Position numbers and translations under genes: made by a program | Shown here: piece after piece, positions 40,348-49,277 of the stretch | How positions within the stretch are numbered: position 1 is the stretch's first letter | Layout of the letters: every line of letters begins with the position of its first letter | The notes under the pieces: model-generated | What the model saw: the letters and a program-made list of their open reading frames with translations, nothing else | Told to the model about the DNA's origin: nothing | The model's database searches: none | Assembly (NCBI RefSeq): GCF_034521165.1 | Contig: NZ_JAXHMV010000001.1 | Location: 248,001-312,000, forward strand | From: Thiohalophilus sp. | GTDB lineage: Bacteria > Pseudomonadota > Gammaproteobacteria > UBA6429 > Thiohalophilaceae | Length of the DNA: 64,000 bases | Direction of reading: 5' to 3'

Positions 40348-41577
40348 ATGACGATGCGTATCTCTTCTCATCAGGCCCAGCAAACCGCAATCAATGCCAT
40401 GCTTGAGCAGCAGGAAAAACTCAGCAAGGTGCAGGAGCAGGTTGCGACCGGTCAACGTATCGCCAAACCGTCTGATGATCCGATCGCCGCGGCGAAGATT
40501 GTCAACTTGCGTGATGTGCTGGAAACCGTGCAACAGTATCAGGACAACATCAATGCCGGTCGTGCCCGCCTGGAACTGGAAGAGGGGGTGTTGCAGAACG
40601 TGACCGATATTCTGCAACGGGTGCGTGAACTGGCGGTGATGTCCAATAACGACAGCCAGACCAACGAAAACCGGGAATTCATCGCGCAGGAAGTCGAGCA
40701 ATTACAGGAAGCACTGCTGGGGCTGGCCAACTCCACCGATATCAACGGCGAATACATGTTTGCCGGCAGCAAGAGCAAGTTCACCCCCTTCACCCGCAAT
40801 GAAACCAACGGTTTTGATTATGACGGGGATGATGGCCAGCGCCAGATAATGATCGGTCCAAACCGGGTCATCCCCACCGGCGATCCCGGGAGCCGGGTAT
40901 TTCGCAACATCAAGGATGGCAACGGCGATTTCGTCACCCTGGATGATCCGGGTAATAAGGGGTCGGGGGTGATCGATCCCGGCAGTACCACCGGCGAATA
41001 CAAGGGCGGCACCTATGCGATCATTTTCGAAACCCGCAAACTGCCGGACAATGAACAGGAGATTACCTACAAGGTGATCGACGGAGAGGGGAAGGAAGTC
41101 GTCCCGGCCGGCACGCCGTATCAGGAAGGGTCGGCTATCCGTTTTGCCGGGGTGCAGACCAAGGTCGAAGGCGAGCCGGTCGATGGCGACTTTTTCGTGA
41201 TCCGCCCGAGCATGAACCAGGATATGTTCACGACCATCCAGCGTTTTATCGACGCGCTGCGCAATGAAAATGACAGCCAGGCCCAGGCCAATACGGCCTT
41301 GCACAACGAGATTAACCGGACCCTGGAGGGCATGGACAGCGCGCTGGGAAGTATCCTCGACGTGCGGGCCGATGTCGGTGCCCGGCTCAATGCCATGGAC
41401 GGACAGCAGGAGATCAACGAATCCCAGCAACTGCAGATCCGCGAGATCCTCTCCGAAGTCGAAGACCTCGACTACGCCAAGGCCGTCAGCGACCTCAACC
41501 TCAAACTCACCGGCCTCGAAGCCTCCCAGAAAGCCTATACCCGCGTTCAGGGCATCTCCCTGTTCAACCACATCTGA
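40348..41577 (+). CDS. flgL: Flagellar hook-associated protein 3, FlgL
   Basis: 409 residues, flagellin-like. N-terminal MLEQQEKLSKVQEQVATGQR then AKPSDDPIAAAKIVNLRDVL, C-terminal DLDYAKAVSDLNLKLTGLEA then KAYTRVQGISLFNHI. It starts 1 base after flgK, so the two are likely translated together. Last gene before the repeat-rich gap and fliC. Confidence 0.95.
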   Translation: MTMRISSHQAQQTAINAMLEQQEKLSKVQEQVATGQRIAKPSDDPIAAAKIVNLRDVLETVQQYQDNINAGRARLELEEGVLQNVTDILQRVRELAVMSNNDSQTNENREFIAQEVEQLQEALLGLANSTDINGEYMFAGSKSKFTPFTRNETNGFDYDGDDGQRQIMIGPNRVIPTGDPGSRVFRNIKDGNGDFVTLDDPGNKGSGVIDPGSTTGEYKGGTYAIIFETRKLPDNEQEITYKVIDGEGKEVVPAGTPYQEGSAIRFAGVQTKVEGEPVDGDFFVIRPSMNQDMFTTIQRFIDALRNENDSQAQANTALHNEINRTLEGMDSALGSILDVRADVGARLNAMDGQQEINESQQLQIREILSEVEDLDYAKAVSDLNLKLTGLEASQKAYTRVQGISLFNHI

Positions 41578-41591
41578 TCATTTCTCTCAGC

Positions 41592-41813
41592 CTCTGGAAA
41601 ATAACGCAGAGGTCGCAAAGGCGCCAAGAACGCAAAGAACTTAAAGAAATTTGTGATTCCTTGAACTACCAGAAAAGTTCAGCGCAAATAATCACAAAGT
41701 GATTCTGGATGCCTTCATTTATTGGCGTCTATGGCCGTAATTTGTGCCTTTGAAGTTTTTTCTTCGCGCCCTTTGCGTCTTTGCGTCCTTTGCGTCCTTT
41801 GCGTTTCTTCCAC
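41592..41813. repeat. Dispersed acgcaaag inverted repeat (copy 5)
   Basis: The left arm ataacgcagaggtcgcaaag then gcgccaagaacgcaaag is at 41600-41640. The right arm cgccctttgcgtctttgcgt then cctttgcgtcctttgcgtttc is at 41767-41811. It follows flgL directly. Its position at the end of an operon matches the other copies. Confidence 0.78.
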
Positions 41814-41938
41814 TTGGCCGGATAAGTGACTATTTCGGCTGAAAAGTCAGACTTTGTTTAAGAAAATTTCGGAATTTTTCGGTTTTTCAGTGACTTGAGG
41901 CCGGCAAAAATTTTCCGCCCGACCCTATAAAACCCCCG

Positions 41939-42015
41939 TACCGGGACGCTAGTGCCAATGGGAGCGGTGAATACAGGCCAAAGCCCGTATATCCGCTAGG
42001 TATTTTGTCCCGGTA
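41939..42015 (+). promoter_or_regulatory. Structured fliC leader
   Basis: taccgggac (41939-41947) and gtcccggta (42007-42015) form a 9-base-pair stem that encloses a second hairpin built on atacaggc-caaa-gcccgtat. Upstream, caaaaatt-N10-ccctataa at 41905-41930 is a weak sigma28-like candidate that would start transcription close to the stem. The fold is seen in the sequence; a role in flagellin mRNA stability or CsrA control is inferred. Confidence 0.4.
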
Positions 42016-42059
42016 TCCTCGCAGTGAGAGCCGGGCAGAGCAAAGTAGGAGAGTGCGTC

Positions 42060-43505
42060 ATGCCTCAAGTTATTAACACCAACATCATGTCGCTGAACTC
42101 GCAGCGCAACCTGAACCGGTCGCAGGAAGATCTGCAGGTATCGCTGCAGCGTCTGTCTTCCGGTCTGCGTATCAACAGCGCCAAGGACGACGCCGCGGGT
42201 CTGGCGATTTCCGAGCGGTTCACTTCGCAGATTCGGGGTCTGAATCAGGCAGTACGTAATGCCAACGACGGGATTTCCCTGGCCCAGACGGCCGAGGGGG
42301 CACTGGCCGAGAGCAGCAATATTCTGCAGCGTATTCGCGAACTGGCGGTTCAGTCGGCCAATGCCACCAACTCCGCCTCGGATCGTCAGGCCCTGCAGTC
42401 GGAAGTGGGCCAGCTGGTTTCCGAGCTGGATCGGATTGCCACGTCCACCGAGTTCAACGGCCAGAAACTGCTGGACGGCACTTTCGGTTCGGCCATTTTC
42501 CAGGTCGGCGCAAATGCCAACCAGACTATCCAGACCACGACCGGTAACTTCCGCACCAACCAGTTCGGTAACTTCCGGGTGGAAGGGGTTGAGACTTCCG
42601 GTACGAGTACACAGCGGATCGCCGGTGAAGAGCTGAAGGTTTCCGGCTCGCTGGGTAGCGAGACCTTCCAGATTGATGCCGGTACCAGCGCCAAGAAGAT
42701 CGCCGAGATAGTCGATGCCAAGAGCGATGCGACCGGGGTCAAGGCCTTTGCCAAGACTGAAGAGATGATCTCCTTCAGTGAAGCCGGCGCCTATGTGCTG
42801 GATGTCAAATCGGATAACGATGAGGCCCAGCAAATCTCCTTCACCATCAGTGGTACGGAAGGCAACAATGGTCTGGCCGGAGCGGTCTCCGCGTTCAACG
42901 ACGTGGCTTCCAGAACCGGCGTGACCGCGCGCGTCAGCGATGATGGTCAGGGCGTGGTCCTGATGAACAACACCGGGGAGAATATTTCCCTGAGTGAAAT
43001 CACCAACAACAATAATGCCGGTTCTGTCACCGTGGGTGAGGCTGAGATTCCTGCCGGTGGTGGTGAAGGTGGTGAAGGTAGTGCAACGGCGCATATCACT
43101 GGTCAGGTGGTCTTTGACTCCACCAAGTCCTTCAGTGTCAGTGGCAATGCCGGTCAGACTGTCGCCGAGGCCACCGAGGCGTCCAAGCTGAATGCCGTGG
43201 CTGACCTGGATATCAGCTCCGTGCAAGGCGCCAACCTGGCGATGCAGACCGTGGATGCCGCATTGGCTACCGTGAGCAATCAGCGGGCCGAGTTCGGTGC
43301 GATCCAGAGCCGTTTCGGTTCCACCATCGCCAACCTGTCGACCAATGCAGAGAACCTCACGGCAGCCCGGTCCCGGATCCGCGACGCGGATTACGCCAAG
43401 GAGACCGCCGAGCTGACCCGCGCGCAGATTCTGCAGCAGGCCGGTACGGCAATGCTGTCGCAGGCGAATGTACAGCCGCAGAACGTCCTGAGCTTGCTCC
43501 AGTAA
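42060..43505 (+). CDS. fliC: Flagellin FliC
   Basis: 481 residues. The conserved N-terminal filament core reads SLNSQRNLNRSQEDLQVSLQ then RLSSGLRINSAKDDAAGLAI; the C-terminal core reads RSRIRDADYAKETAELTRAQ and ends PQNVLSLLQ. The middle (about residues 180-380) is variable and acidic, with low Lys content. The start at 42060 follows gtaggagagtgcgtc. A single flagellin gene is seen here. flaG, fliD and fliS follow, the standard filament module. Confidence 0.97.
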   Translation: MPQVINTNIMSLNSQRNLNRSQEDLQVSLQRLSSGLRINSAKDDAAGLAISERFTSQIRGLNQAVRNANDGISLAQTAEGALAESSNILQRIRELAVQSANATNSASDRQALQSEVGQLVSELDRIATSTEFNGQKLLDGTFGSAIFQVGANANQTIQTTTGNFRTNQFGNFRVEGVETSGTSTQRIAGEELKVSGSLGSETFQIDAGTSAKKIAEIVDAKSDATGVKAFAKTEEMISFSEAGAYVLDVKSDNDEAQQISFTISGTEGNNGLAGAVSAFNDVASRTGVTARVSDDGQGVVLMNNTGENISLSEITNNNNAGSVTVGEAEIPAGGGEGGEGSATAHITGQVVFDSTKSFSVSGNAGQTVAEATEASKLNAVADLDISSVQGANLAMQTVDAALATVSNQRAEFGAIQSRFGSTIANLSTNAENLTAARSRIRDADYAKETAELTRAQILQQAGTAMLSQANVQPQNVLSLLQ

Positions 43506-43524
43506 GCTCATATCCTGTGAACCC

Positions 43525-43548
43525 GGAGGACACTGTAGCCGGTCCTCC
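43525..43548 (+). terminator. Hairpin after fliC
   Basis: ggaggac, loop of 10 bases, gtcctcc, without a clear T run. It lies 20 bases past the stop codon. It may stabilise the abundant flagellin mRNA and allow partial read-through into flaG. Confidence 0.5.
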
Positions 43549-43568
43549 ACACAGAGAGAGGTGACGTT

Positions 43569-43970
43569 ATGGCAACACATTCAATCGCCAGTGTGGTCGT
43601 GCAGGTGAGTGCGGCGGAGTCCCGCGGTACCTCGACCGATGCCACAGGCAAGGTTGCCGAAACACGGCAAGTTGTTGCCGGTGACAGCCTCGGTGTCCAG
43701 GCGGAAAGCCGGGAGCTCGAGATGTCACCGGAGGCATTGGAGGAGGCCGTTAGCCATCTGAAAGAGTACGTGCAGTCCCTGCAGCGCAATATGGATTTCA
43801 GCGTTGATGACAAAACAGGACGTTACGTGGTCAGGGTGGTTGATTCACAGACCCAGGAGCTGATTCGCCAGATACCTTCGGAGGAGATGCTGGCCATTTC
43901 CCGGAATCTGGCGGATTTCCTCGAGGAGGCGGAACAACGCCGGGGATTTCTGGTGGAGCTGAAAGCCTGA
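43569..43970 (+). CDS. flaG: FlaG family protein
   Basis: 133 residues. The FlaG core occupies the second half: LEEAVSHLKEYVQSLQRNMD, then FSVDDKTGRYVVRVVDSQTQ and LIRQIPSEEMLAISRNLADF. The N-terminal 45 residues are Ser/Thr-rich and variable. FlaG limits filament length in several species, though its mechanism is unsettled. It lies between fliC and fliD, its normal place. Confidence 0.92.
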   Translation: MATHSIASVVVQVSAAESRGTSTDATGKVAETRQVVAGDSLGVQAESRELEMSPEALEEAVSHLKEYVQSLQRNMDFSVDDKTGRYVVRVVDSQTQELIRQIPSEEMLAISRNLADFLEEAEQRRGFLVELKA

Positions 43971-43975
43971 CAGGG

Positions 43976-43991
43976 TGGCATTGCAATTGCA
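43976..43991 (+). promoter_or_regulatory. RpoN (sigma54) promoter for fliD
   Basis: tggcattgcaattgca, GG and GC 10 bases apart, starting 5 bases past the flaG stop. Predicted transcription start about 44002, 69 bases before the fliD ATG. Confidence 0.8.
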
Positions 43992-44008
43992 TAGCAATCT
44001 TGCAGGTC

Positions 44009-44038
44009 GATCTGCCCGGCCCAAAAGCCGGGCAGATC
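44009..44038 (+). promoter_or_regulatory. Strong hairpin in the fliD leader
   Basis: gatctgcccggc, loop ccaaaa, gccgggcagatc: a perfect 12-base-pair stem with no T tract. It would begin about 7 bases into a transcript made from the RpoN promoter. For transcripts coming from fliC-flaG it could act as a 3' stabiliser. Its true role is unknown. Confidence 0.55.
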
Positions 44039-44070
44039 ATCAGTTCATTGTGAATTAACCGAGGTACTTT

Positions 44071-46116
44071 ATGCCAACCATTTCATCAGCAGGGATCGGC
44101 TCCGGCATCGATGTGAATGGACTGGTTGAGCAGCTGGTGGCGGCGGAGGGAGCCCCCGTCAAAAAACGACTCGACCGCAAGGAAGCGGAACTCCAGGCAG
44201 GTTTGTCTGCCATGGGGACATTTAAAGGCGCGGTTTCCGAGTTCCAGGCTTCGCTTGCGGGGCTACGGGACTCGGAAACCTTCAACGCCATCAAGGCCAA
44301 TGCGGCGAACGAAGGGGTAGTCAGCGTGAGCGCGTCCAACCAGGCCCAGACCGGTGAATACGATCTCGAAGTCATTGAGCTGGCCAATGCGCACAAGGTG
44401 GCGACCGATACGTTCGATTCCGCCAACAAATTTTTCGGCAGCGGGCGAATCACACTTCAGCTCGGTGCCTATGATTCCGACAGCAATACCTTTCAAAGTA
44501 ATCCCGATAACGTGCCGGTAACCATTGACATTGATCCGGACAAGGCTTCCCTGCGCGACATCGCCGTGGCGATCAACGATTCCGAGGCACCGATCCGGGC
44601 CTCGGTCATGAATGACGGTAACGGTTATCGAATGGTTTTAAGCGCGGAGCAACCCGGCAGCGATAACAGCATTCGCGTTCAGGTCGAGGACAGTGATGGT
44701 AATGACGGCGATCTGAGCGGTCTGTCCAACCTGGCTCTCGACCCGATCGGACAGCGCGGTCGCGGTAATAATCTGCAGCAGGTGGCGGCCGCCAGCGATG
44801 CCCGGGTGCGGGTCGAGGGTATCGATATCCAGCGTGCCTCGAATGATTTTGAGGATGTGATCCCCGGCGTCAGCTTCAGTTTGCAACCGGGGGCCGCCGG
44901 CAGCAGTACCCGTCTTGATGTGCAACTGGAAAGCCGGGATGTAGTCGCGGCCATTGAGGGGTTTGTTAAAAAATACAACGAGATGATCCAGGTGGTGGAA
45001 CAGCTGACCGGTTTCGATCCGGAAACCGAACAGGCCGGCCCGCTGTCGGGCGATGCATCGATTCGTGGCGTGGTCAGTATGTTACGCCGGGAGATCGGTA
45101 CCGATTTTTCCGGGATTAACGAACAGTTTCCGTCGCTGGGCAGTATCGGGATCGAAACCAATCGCGATGGCACCCTGACACTGAACAGTGGCCGCCTGCA
45201 ACAGGCGATTGCCAGTAACCGCCAGGAAGTGGTCAACCTGTTTGCCCGGGCCGGCTCGGCCGACGATCCCGGGGTGACCTTCCTCGCCGCCGGCGAAGCG
45301 ACCGAGCCGGGGGCGTATGATCTGGACATTACCCGGCCGCCGGCGCGGGGTGTGCTGAACGGGCGCGCGTTGATGCAGGAGGGCCCGCTGGTCCTCAATG
45401 ATGCCGATAATCGTCTCAGCTTGCGGGTCGACGGTATCGCCTCGGGGGCCCTGTCGCTGGAACCCGGCACCTATAACGCTCTGCCGCAGCTGGCCACCCG
45501 GTTGGAGGCGGCGATCAACAGTGATCCCATGTTCAAACGCAACGATGTCGAGGTCAGCGTCAGGGCCGAGCAGGGGCGATTGCAGATCCTCTCCGCTAGT
45601 TATGGCAGCAATTCACGGGTCGAACTGACCGACATCTCGCCGTCACTGAGTCGGATCACCGGTCTGGCACCGGGCAAAGGCGAATCCGGTGAGAATGTGG
45701 CCGGACGACTGGGCAGCCTGGGCGGGCGCGGCAATGGCCGGCAACTGGAAGGCATGGGCCCTGTTGAAGGCTTAACGATTCAGGTTGAAGGCAATCAGAC
45801 CGGCAATCGCGGCCAGGTGATCTTCTCCAACGGCGTGGCCGCCAGGCTGGATCAGCTGCTCGGCAGTGTGCTGGATGAAGACGGGATTTTGACCGTCAGG
45901 AGCGAAGGCTTCAACGAGCGCCTCCAGTCGATTGGCGAAGAGCGGGAAAAACTGGCCCGGCGTCTGGCGGAAACCGAGGAACGTTACATGAAGGAGTTTA
46001 CCGCCATGGACGCGACGGTAGGCAAGATGAAAGCCACCAGTAAGTACCTCAGTCAGCAGCTCGGTTCGCTGCCGGGTGCCACACAGGGTAATAGCAAGGG
46101 ACCAGGCAACAGCTAA
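44071..46116 (+). CDS. fliD: Flagellar filament cap protein FliD
   Basis: 681 residues, longer than the 450-480 of many FliD proteins, because of an expanded middle and a second beta-rich repeat. The N-terminal coiled-coil domain has SAGIGSGIDVNGLVEQLVAA then KRLDRKEAELQAGLSAMGTF. The C-terminal coiled coil has LARRLAETEERYMKEFTAMD then MKATSKYLSQQLGSLPG. It caps the filament and folds flagellin at the tip. Confidence 0.94.
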   Translation: MPTISSAGIGSGIDVNGLVEQLVAAEGAPVKKRLDRKEAELQAGLSAMGTFKGAVSEFQASLAGLRDSETFNAIKANAANEGVVSVSASNQAQTGEYDLEVIELANAHKVATDTFDSANKFFGSGRITLQLGAYDSDSNTFQSNPDNVPVTIDIDPDKASLRDIAVAINDSEAPIRASVMNDGNGYRMVLSAEQPGSDNSIRVQVEDSDGNDGDLSGLSNLALDPIGQRGRGNNLQQVAAASDARVRVEGIDIQRASNDFEDVIPGVSFSLQPGAAGSSTRLDVQLESRDVVAAIEGFVKKYNEMIQVVEQLTGFDPETEQAGPLSGDASIRGVVSMLRREIGTDFSGINEQFPSLGSIGIETNRDGTLTLNSGRLQQAIASNRQEVVNLFARAGSADDPGVTFLAAGEATEPGAYDLDITRPPARGVLNGRALMQEGPLVLNDADNRLSLRVDGIASGALSLEPGTYNALPQLATRLEAAINSDPMFKRNDVEVSVRAEQGRLQILSASYGSNSRVELTDISPSLSRITGLAPGKGESGENVAGRLGSLGGRGNGRQLEGMGPVEGLTIQVEGNQTGNRGQVIFSNGVAARLDQLLGSVLDEDGILTVRSEGFNERLQSIGEEREKLARRLAETEERYMKEFTAMDATVGKMKATSKYLSQQLGSLPGATQGNSKGPGNS

Positions 46117-46180
46117 GGTACGGGTCCGCGATTAATAACGCTGCAAGGCAGCAACCACATCACCCAACAGCAGGAGTGTC

Positions 46181-46618
46181 GTGATGAACAGGGCAAAACT
46201 ACATAGTGCCGTTAAACACTACAACAGCATTGGTGTTTCCAGTGGTGTGGAATCGGCGGATCCGCATCGTCTCATCCAGATGTTAATGCATGGCGCACTG
46301 GAAAAAATCGCCACCGCCAAGGGGCATATGGAACGCGGCGAAGTGGCGCAAAAAGGCGGCCATATCAGCTGGGCGATTTCCATTATCGATGGCCTGCGCG
46401 CCAGTCTGGATCTCGAGTCCGGCGGCGAGATCGCCCAGAATCTGGACGATCTGTATGATTACATGACCCGGCGTCTGGCCCGGGCCAATGTGGAGAATGA
46501 TCCGGTCCTGCTGGATGAAGTCTCTTCACTGATGAAATCGATCAAAAGCGCCTGGGACGAACTGCCCGTCATGCAGGAAGGCGCCGCGGCCTCCAACGTG
46601 GATGCGATGCGCTCCTGA
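46181..46618 (+). CDS. fliS: Flagellin export chaperone FliS
   Basis: 145 residues, helical. The FliS motifs are ALHS-like start (AKLHSAVKHYNSIGVSSGVE), PHRLIQMLMHGALEKIATAK, and the later SWAISIIDGLRASLDLESGG then IAQNLDDLYDYMTRRLARAN. It binds the C-terminal helix of flagellin. Followed at once by a FliT-like gene. Confidence 0.95.
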   Translation: MMNRAKLHSAVKHYNSIGVSSGVESADPHRLIQMLMHGALEKIATAKGHMERGEVAQKGGHISWAISIIDGLRASLDLESGGEIAQNLDDLYDYMTRRLARANVENDPVLLDEVSSLMKSIKSAWDELPVMQEGAAASNVDAMRS

Positions 46619-46622
46619 AGCC

Positions 46623-46961
46623 ATGTGTGCTGAAGCGGTAAAATACTATCTTTCGCCCGGGCACTATGCCCGCAAGGTCTTGCATCTGACCCGCAGTATG
46701 CGCCAGCAGGCCGGGGAGTCCAACTGGCAGGTTTTCGCCGAGCTGGAACAGGAGCGTCAGACCATTATCGAACAGTTGTTCGATCATCCGCAGATGCCTG
46801 GCGCGCTGCACGATATTCAGCACCTGCTGCAGGATGTGATCGACATCGATCGCGAGTCCATTGCCCTGGGTGAAGCGGAAAAAAAACGTCTGGGAGACTA
46901 TCTCGGCCAGCGCAAGCAGGCCCGCCAGGCCGTGAAGCTCTATCGCCATCACAGCGGGTGA
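46623..46961 (+). CDS. FliT-like flagellar chaperone
   Basis: 112 residues, all helical, with HYARKVLHLTRSMRQQAGES, LEQERQTIIEQLFDHPQMPG and LGDYLGQRKQARQAVKLYRH. Size, position behind fliS and helical pattern match FliT, the chaperone for FliD. Sequence identity to enterobacterial FliT is not evident by eye, so no symbol is given. The ATG at 46623 is chosen; an earlier one overlaps fliS. Confidence 0.65.
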   Translation: MCAEAVKYYLSPGHYARKVLHLTRSMRQQAGESNWQVFAELEQERQTIIEQLFDHPQMPGALHDIQHLLQDVIDIDRESIALGEAEKKRLGDYLGQRKQARQAVKLYRHHSG

Positions 46962-46973
46962 TATACTGGGCCT

Positions 46974-47516
46974 ATGAATGCAACCCGCGACGAATGTCTG
47001 TCCGACGGGGTGGTGGTGACGCCGGGGGTAGGGCTCCTCTGGCATGACGATCCCCTTGATCCGGCCGCCTGTTACGATCATAACCTCACGACCTTTTTGC
47101 TGCTGGATTCCCTGCTCGATGCGCCGACGGGCAGTGAAAGCGGCGAGCGCGACAATGAGGCATTTCAGGCGCTGGAGGCCAAGCTGGACCTGCTGATTCA
47201 GCTGGTCACCCGGTTACTGGGTCAACAACAGCCCCTGCCTCCCGAACAAACCGTGCGCCTGGCGGCGAGCGGCATCGAATGGCAAAGCCCCACACCGCTT
47301 CCCCCACTGGGCTGGCTGGAGCTGTTTCTCGAACCGCGACTACCCCGTGCGCTCAAACTGCCAGTGGAAAACCGCCAGGATGAACTGGAACCCGGGGTGT
47401 GGCGAATCTGTTCCCGCTTTGCCTTCCTGGAGGAGGAGATCCGCGCCCATCTCGAGAAATGGGTCTTCCGTCGTCATCGGCGGGAAATCGCCCACCAGCG
47501 CCAGGGCCGTTCCTGA
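46974..47516 (+). CDS. PilZ-like / putative c-di-GMP-related protein in the flagellar cluster
   Basis: 180 residues. Middle segment FQALEAKLDLLIQLVTRLLG is a heptad-like helix, followed by a beta-rich half with VRLAASGIEWQSPTPLPPLG, WLELFLEPRLPRALKLP and a basic C-terminal helix HLEKWVFRRHRREIAHQRQG. Similar proteins between fliS/fliT and fleQ in gammaproteobacteria are annotated as atypical PilZ domains; the classical RxxxR motif is not obvious here, so c-di-GMP binding is uncertain. It is 12 bases behind the FliT-like gene. Confidence 0.55.
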   Translation: MNATRDECLSDGVVVTPGVGLLWHDDPLDPAACYDHNLTTFLLLDSLLDAPTGSESGERDNEAFQALEAKLDLLIQLVTRLLGQQQPLPPEQTVRLAASGIEWQSPTPLPPLGWLELFLEPRLPRALKLPVENRQDELEPGVWRICSRFAFLEEEIRAHLEKWVFRRHRREIAHQRQGRS

Positions 47517-47629
47517 ACACGCTATCATATATAGGCCGGCCGACAGACAGGCCGTTGGGATCGTGTTGTTGCCCTTATCTGCGGCAATGTCTTCGAAGGT
47601 GAACTTTTTGTTAACCGGGCGACAATATT

Positions 47630-47658
47630 TTGACATGCTGCCAGGCACTGATTAGTAT
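47630..47658 (+). promoter_or_regulatory. Sigma70 promoter for fleQ
   Basis: ttgaca (consensus), a 17-base spacer and tagtat, 49 bases before the fleQ GTG. It is consistent with fleQ as the class I, RpoN-independent master regulator. Confidence 0.8.
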
Positions 47659-47706
47659 TTGTCTAAAATCTAACAAACCACAAAATTTATCGGTTAATGC
47701 GCTCTT

Positions 47707-49194
47707 GTGAATAATCCAGCCGACGATCATCTGCCCCACAAAGACCCGAACAAACTGGCACAGCATATGTTGCTGGTCGATTGCGACGATGAGCGAGCCG
47801 AAGAGGTGAGCTTGTTATTCGATTTCATCGATTACGGCAGTGTCCAGCGTTGTGACTACGGACAGTGGGAAGCGGCCAATCATAACGATGTGCAACTGGA
47901 TGTCATTGTTCTGGGCCGCCATCCGGCGGATGCCACCACGCTGGAAGAACTCAAGGCGCTGCACGAATACTTTGCGTGGGAGATTCCCATTCTGCTGGTC
48001 AGTGAGCGCGGCAATCCCGACAGCGACAGCCGTTTTGCCGGGGGCTATATCGCCGGCAAGATCGAATATCCTCTCAAATATCGCCAGCTCTACCACGCCC
48101 TGCACCAGGCCGATATCCATCGGCGCCAGGTCGAACAGCCCGGCAGCGGATCCCAGACCCTGTTTCGCAGCCTGGTGGGCAAAAGTGCGGCGATTCGGGA
48201 TGTGCGCAAGCAGATCGAGCAGGTGGCCGGCACCGATGCCAATGTTCTGATTCTCGGGGAATCGGGGACTGGTAAGGAAGTGGTCGCGCGAAATCTGCAT
48301 TATCATTCCGGCCGCCGGCAAAAACCCTTTGTGCCGGTCAATTGCGGCGCTATCCCGCCCGACCTGCTCGAAAGTGAGCTGTTCGGGCATGAAAAAGGCG
48401 CCTTTACCGGCGCCCTGACCGCCCGCCAGGGTCGCTTTGAGATGGCGCGCGGCGGGACCCTGTTTCTGGATGAGATCGGTGATATGCCGTTGTCCATGCA
48501 GGTCAAGCTGCTGCGGGTGATTCAGGAGCGGGTGTTCGAGCGGGTGGGCAGCAACAAAAGCATCGAGGCGGATGTGCGGATTGTCGCCGCGACGCACCGC
48601 AATCTCGAAGAGGAGATCAGTGCCGGCCGTTTTCGCGAAGATCTCTATTACCGGTTGAATGTGTTTCCCATCGAAATGCCGCCTCTGCGCGAGCGCCGGG
48701 GGGATATCCCGCTGCTGATTGGCGAGCTGGTCACCCGTATCGAGCACGAACAGCAGCGTTCGGTGCGTTTCACCCGGGCGGCGCTGGCGGCGCTGAGCGA
48801 CTATGAGTGGCTGGGCAACGTGCGCGAGCTGGCCAATCTTATCGAGCGGCTGGTGATTATGTTCCCCAACGGGCTGGTGGATGTGCGGGATCTGCCGGAA
48901 AAATACCGCGACGGTATCGAAGTCGAGACGCTGGAAGACGAGGAGATGGCGGACGATGCGCTGGAACTGGAAGCAGAGCCACAGTGGCGGGTGAGCGAGG
49001 AACTGGCGCGCCTGCCGAGCGACGGCCTGGATCTGCGCGAACATCTGCAGGAAATCGAATATGCCCTCATCAAACAGGCACTGGACGATGCCGAAGGGGT
49101 GGTGGCGCATGCCGCCAAGCGTCTGAATATGCGTCGTACCACCCTGGTGGAAAAAATGCGCAAGCTCGGCCTGCAACGGGCCGAAACCGCCTGA
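47707..49194 (+). CDS. fleQ: Flagellar master regulator FleQ (sigma54-dependent activator)
   Basis: 495 residues from a GTG start. The N-terminal FleQ domain (about 20-150) resembles a receiver but lacks the standard phospho-acceptor set. The AAA+ domain (about 160-400) has Walker A GESGTGKE, the sigma54-contact loop GAFTGA, Walker B GGTLFLDEIGDMP and the arginine region FREDLYYRLNVFPIEMPPLR. A Fis-type helix-turn-helix ends the chain (EGVVAHAAKRLNMRRTTLVE). In pseudomonads FleQ activates flagellar class II genes and is inhibited by c-di-GMP and FleN. It is upstream of fleSR, as there. Confidence 0.94.
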   Translation: MNNPADDHLPHKDPNKLAQHMLLVDCDDERAEEVSLLFDFIDYGSVQRCDYGQWEAANHNDVQLDVIVLGRHPADATTLEELKALHEYFAWEIPILLVSERGNPDSDSRFAGGYIAGKIEYPLKYRQLYHALHQADIHRRQVEQPGSGSQTLFRSLVGKSAAIRDVRKQIEQVAGTDANVLILGESGTGKEVVARNLHYHSGRRQKPFVPVNCGAIPPDLLESELFGHEKGAFTGALTARQGRFEMARGGTLFLDEIGDMPLSMQVKLLRVIQERVFERVGSNKSIEADVRIVAATHRNLEEEISAGRFREDLYYRLNVFPIEMPPLRERRGDIPLLIGELVTRIEHEQQRSVRFTRAALAALSDYEWLGNVRELANLIERLVIMFPNGLVDVRDLPEKYRDGIEVETLEDEEMADDALELEAEPQWRVSEELARLPSDGLDLREHLQEIEYALIKQALDDAEGVVAHAAKRLNMRRTTLVEKMRKLGLQRAETA

Positions 49195-49277
49195 ATCGTC
49201 CTGTTTGGCGGTGACAGGATTTTGACCCCCGCCGATTTCAAACTCTCAACTTATTGAATTTCAATAAAAACTGATTC

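Noticed and set aside
41905..41930. Clear sigma28 promoter for fliC
   Set aside because: Only a poor candidate was found (caaaaatt-N10-ccctataa); I do not count it with the five better sites.
41949..43580. 543-codon open frame antisense to fliC
   Set aside because: Same shadow effect; the sense strand is a clear flagellin.
47815..49176. 453-codon open frame antisense to fleQ
   Set aside because: No domain and no ribosome site; fleQ is clear on the other strand.
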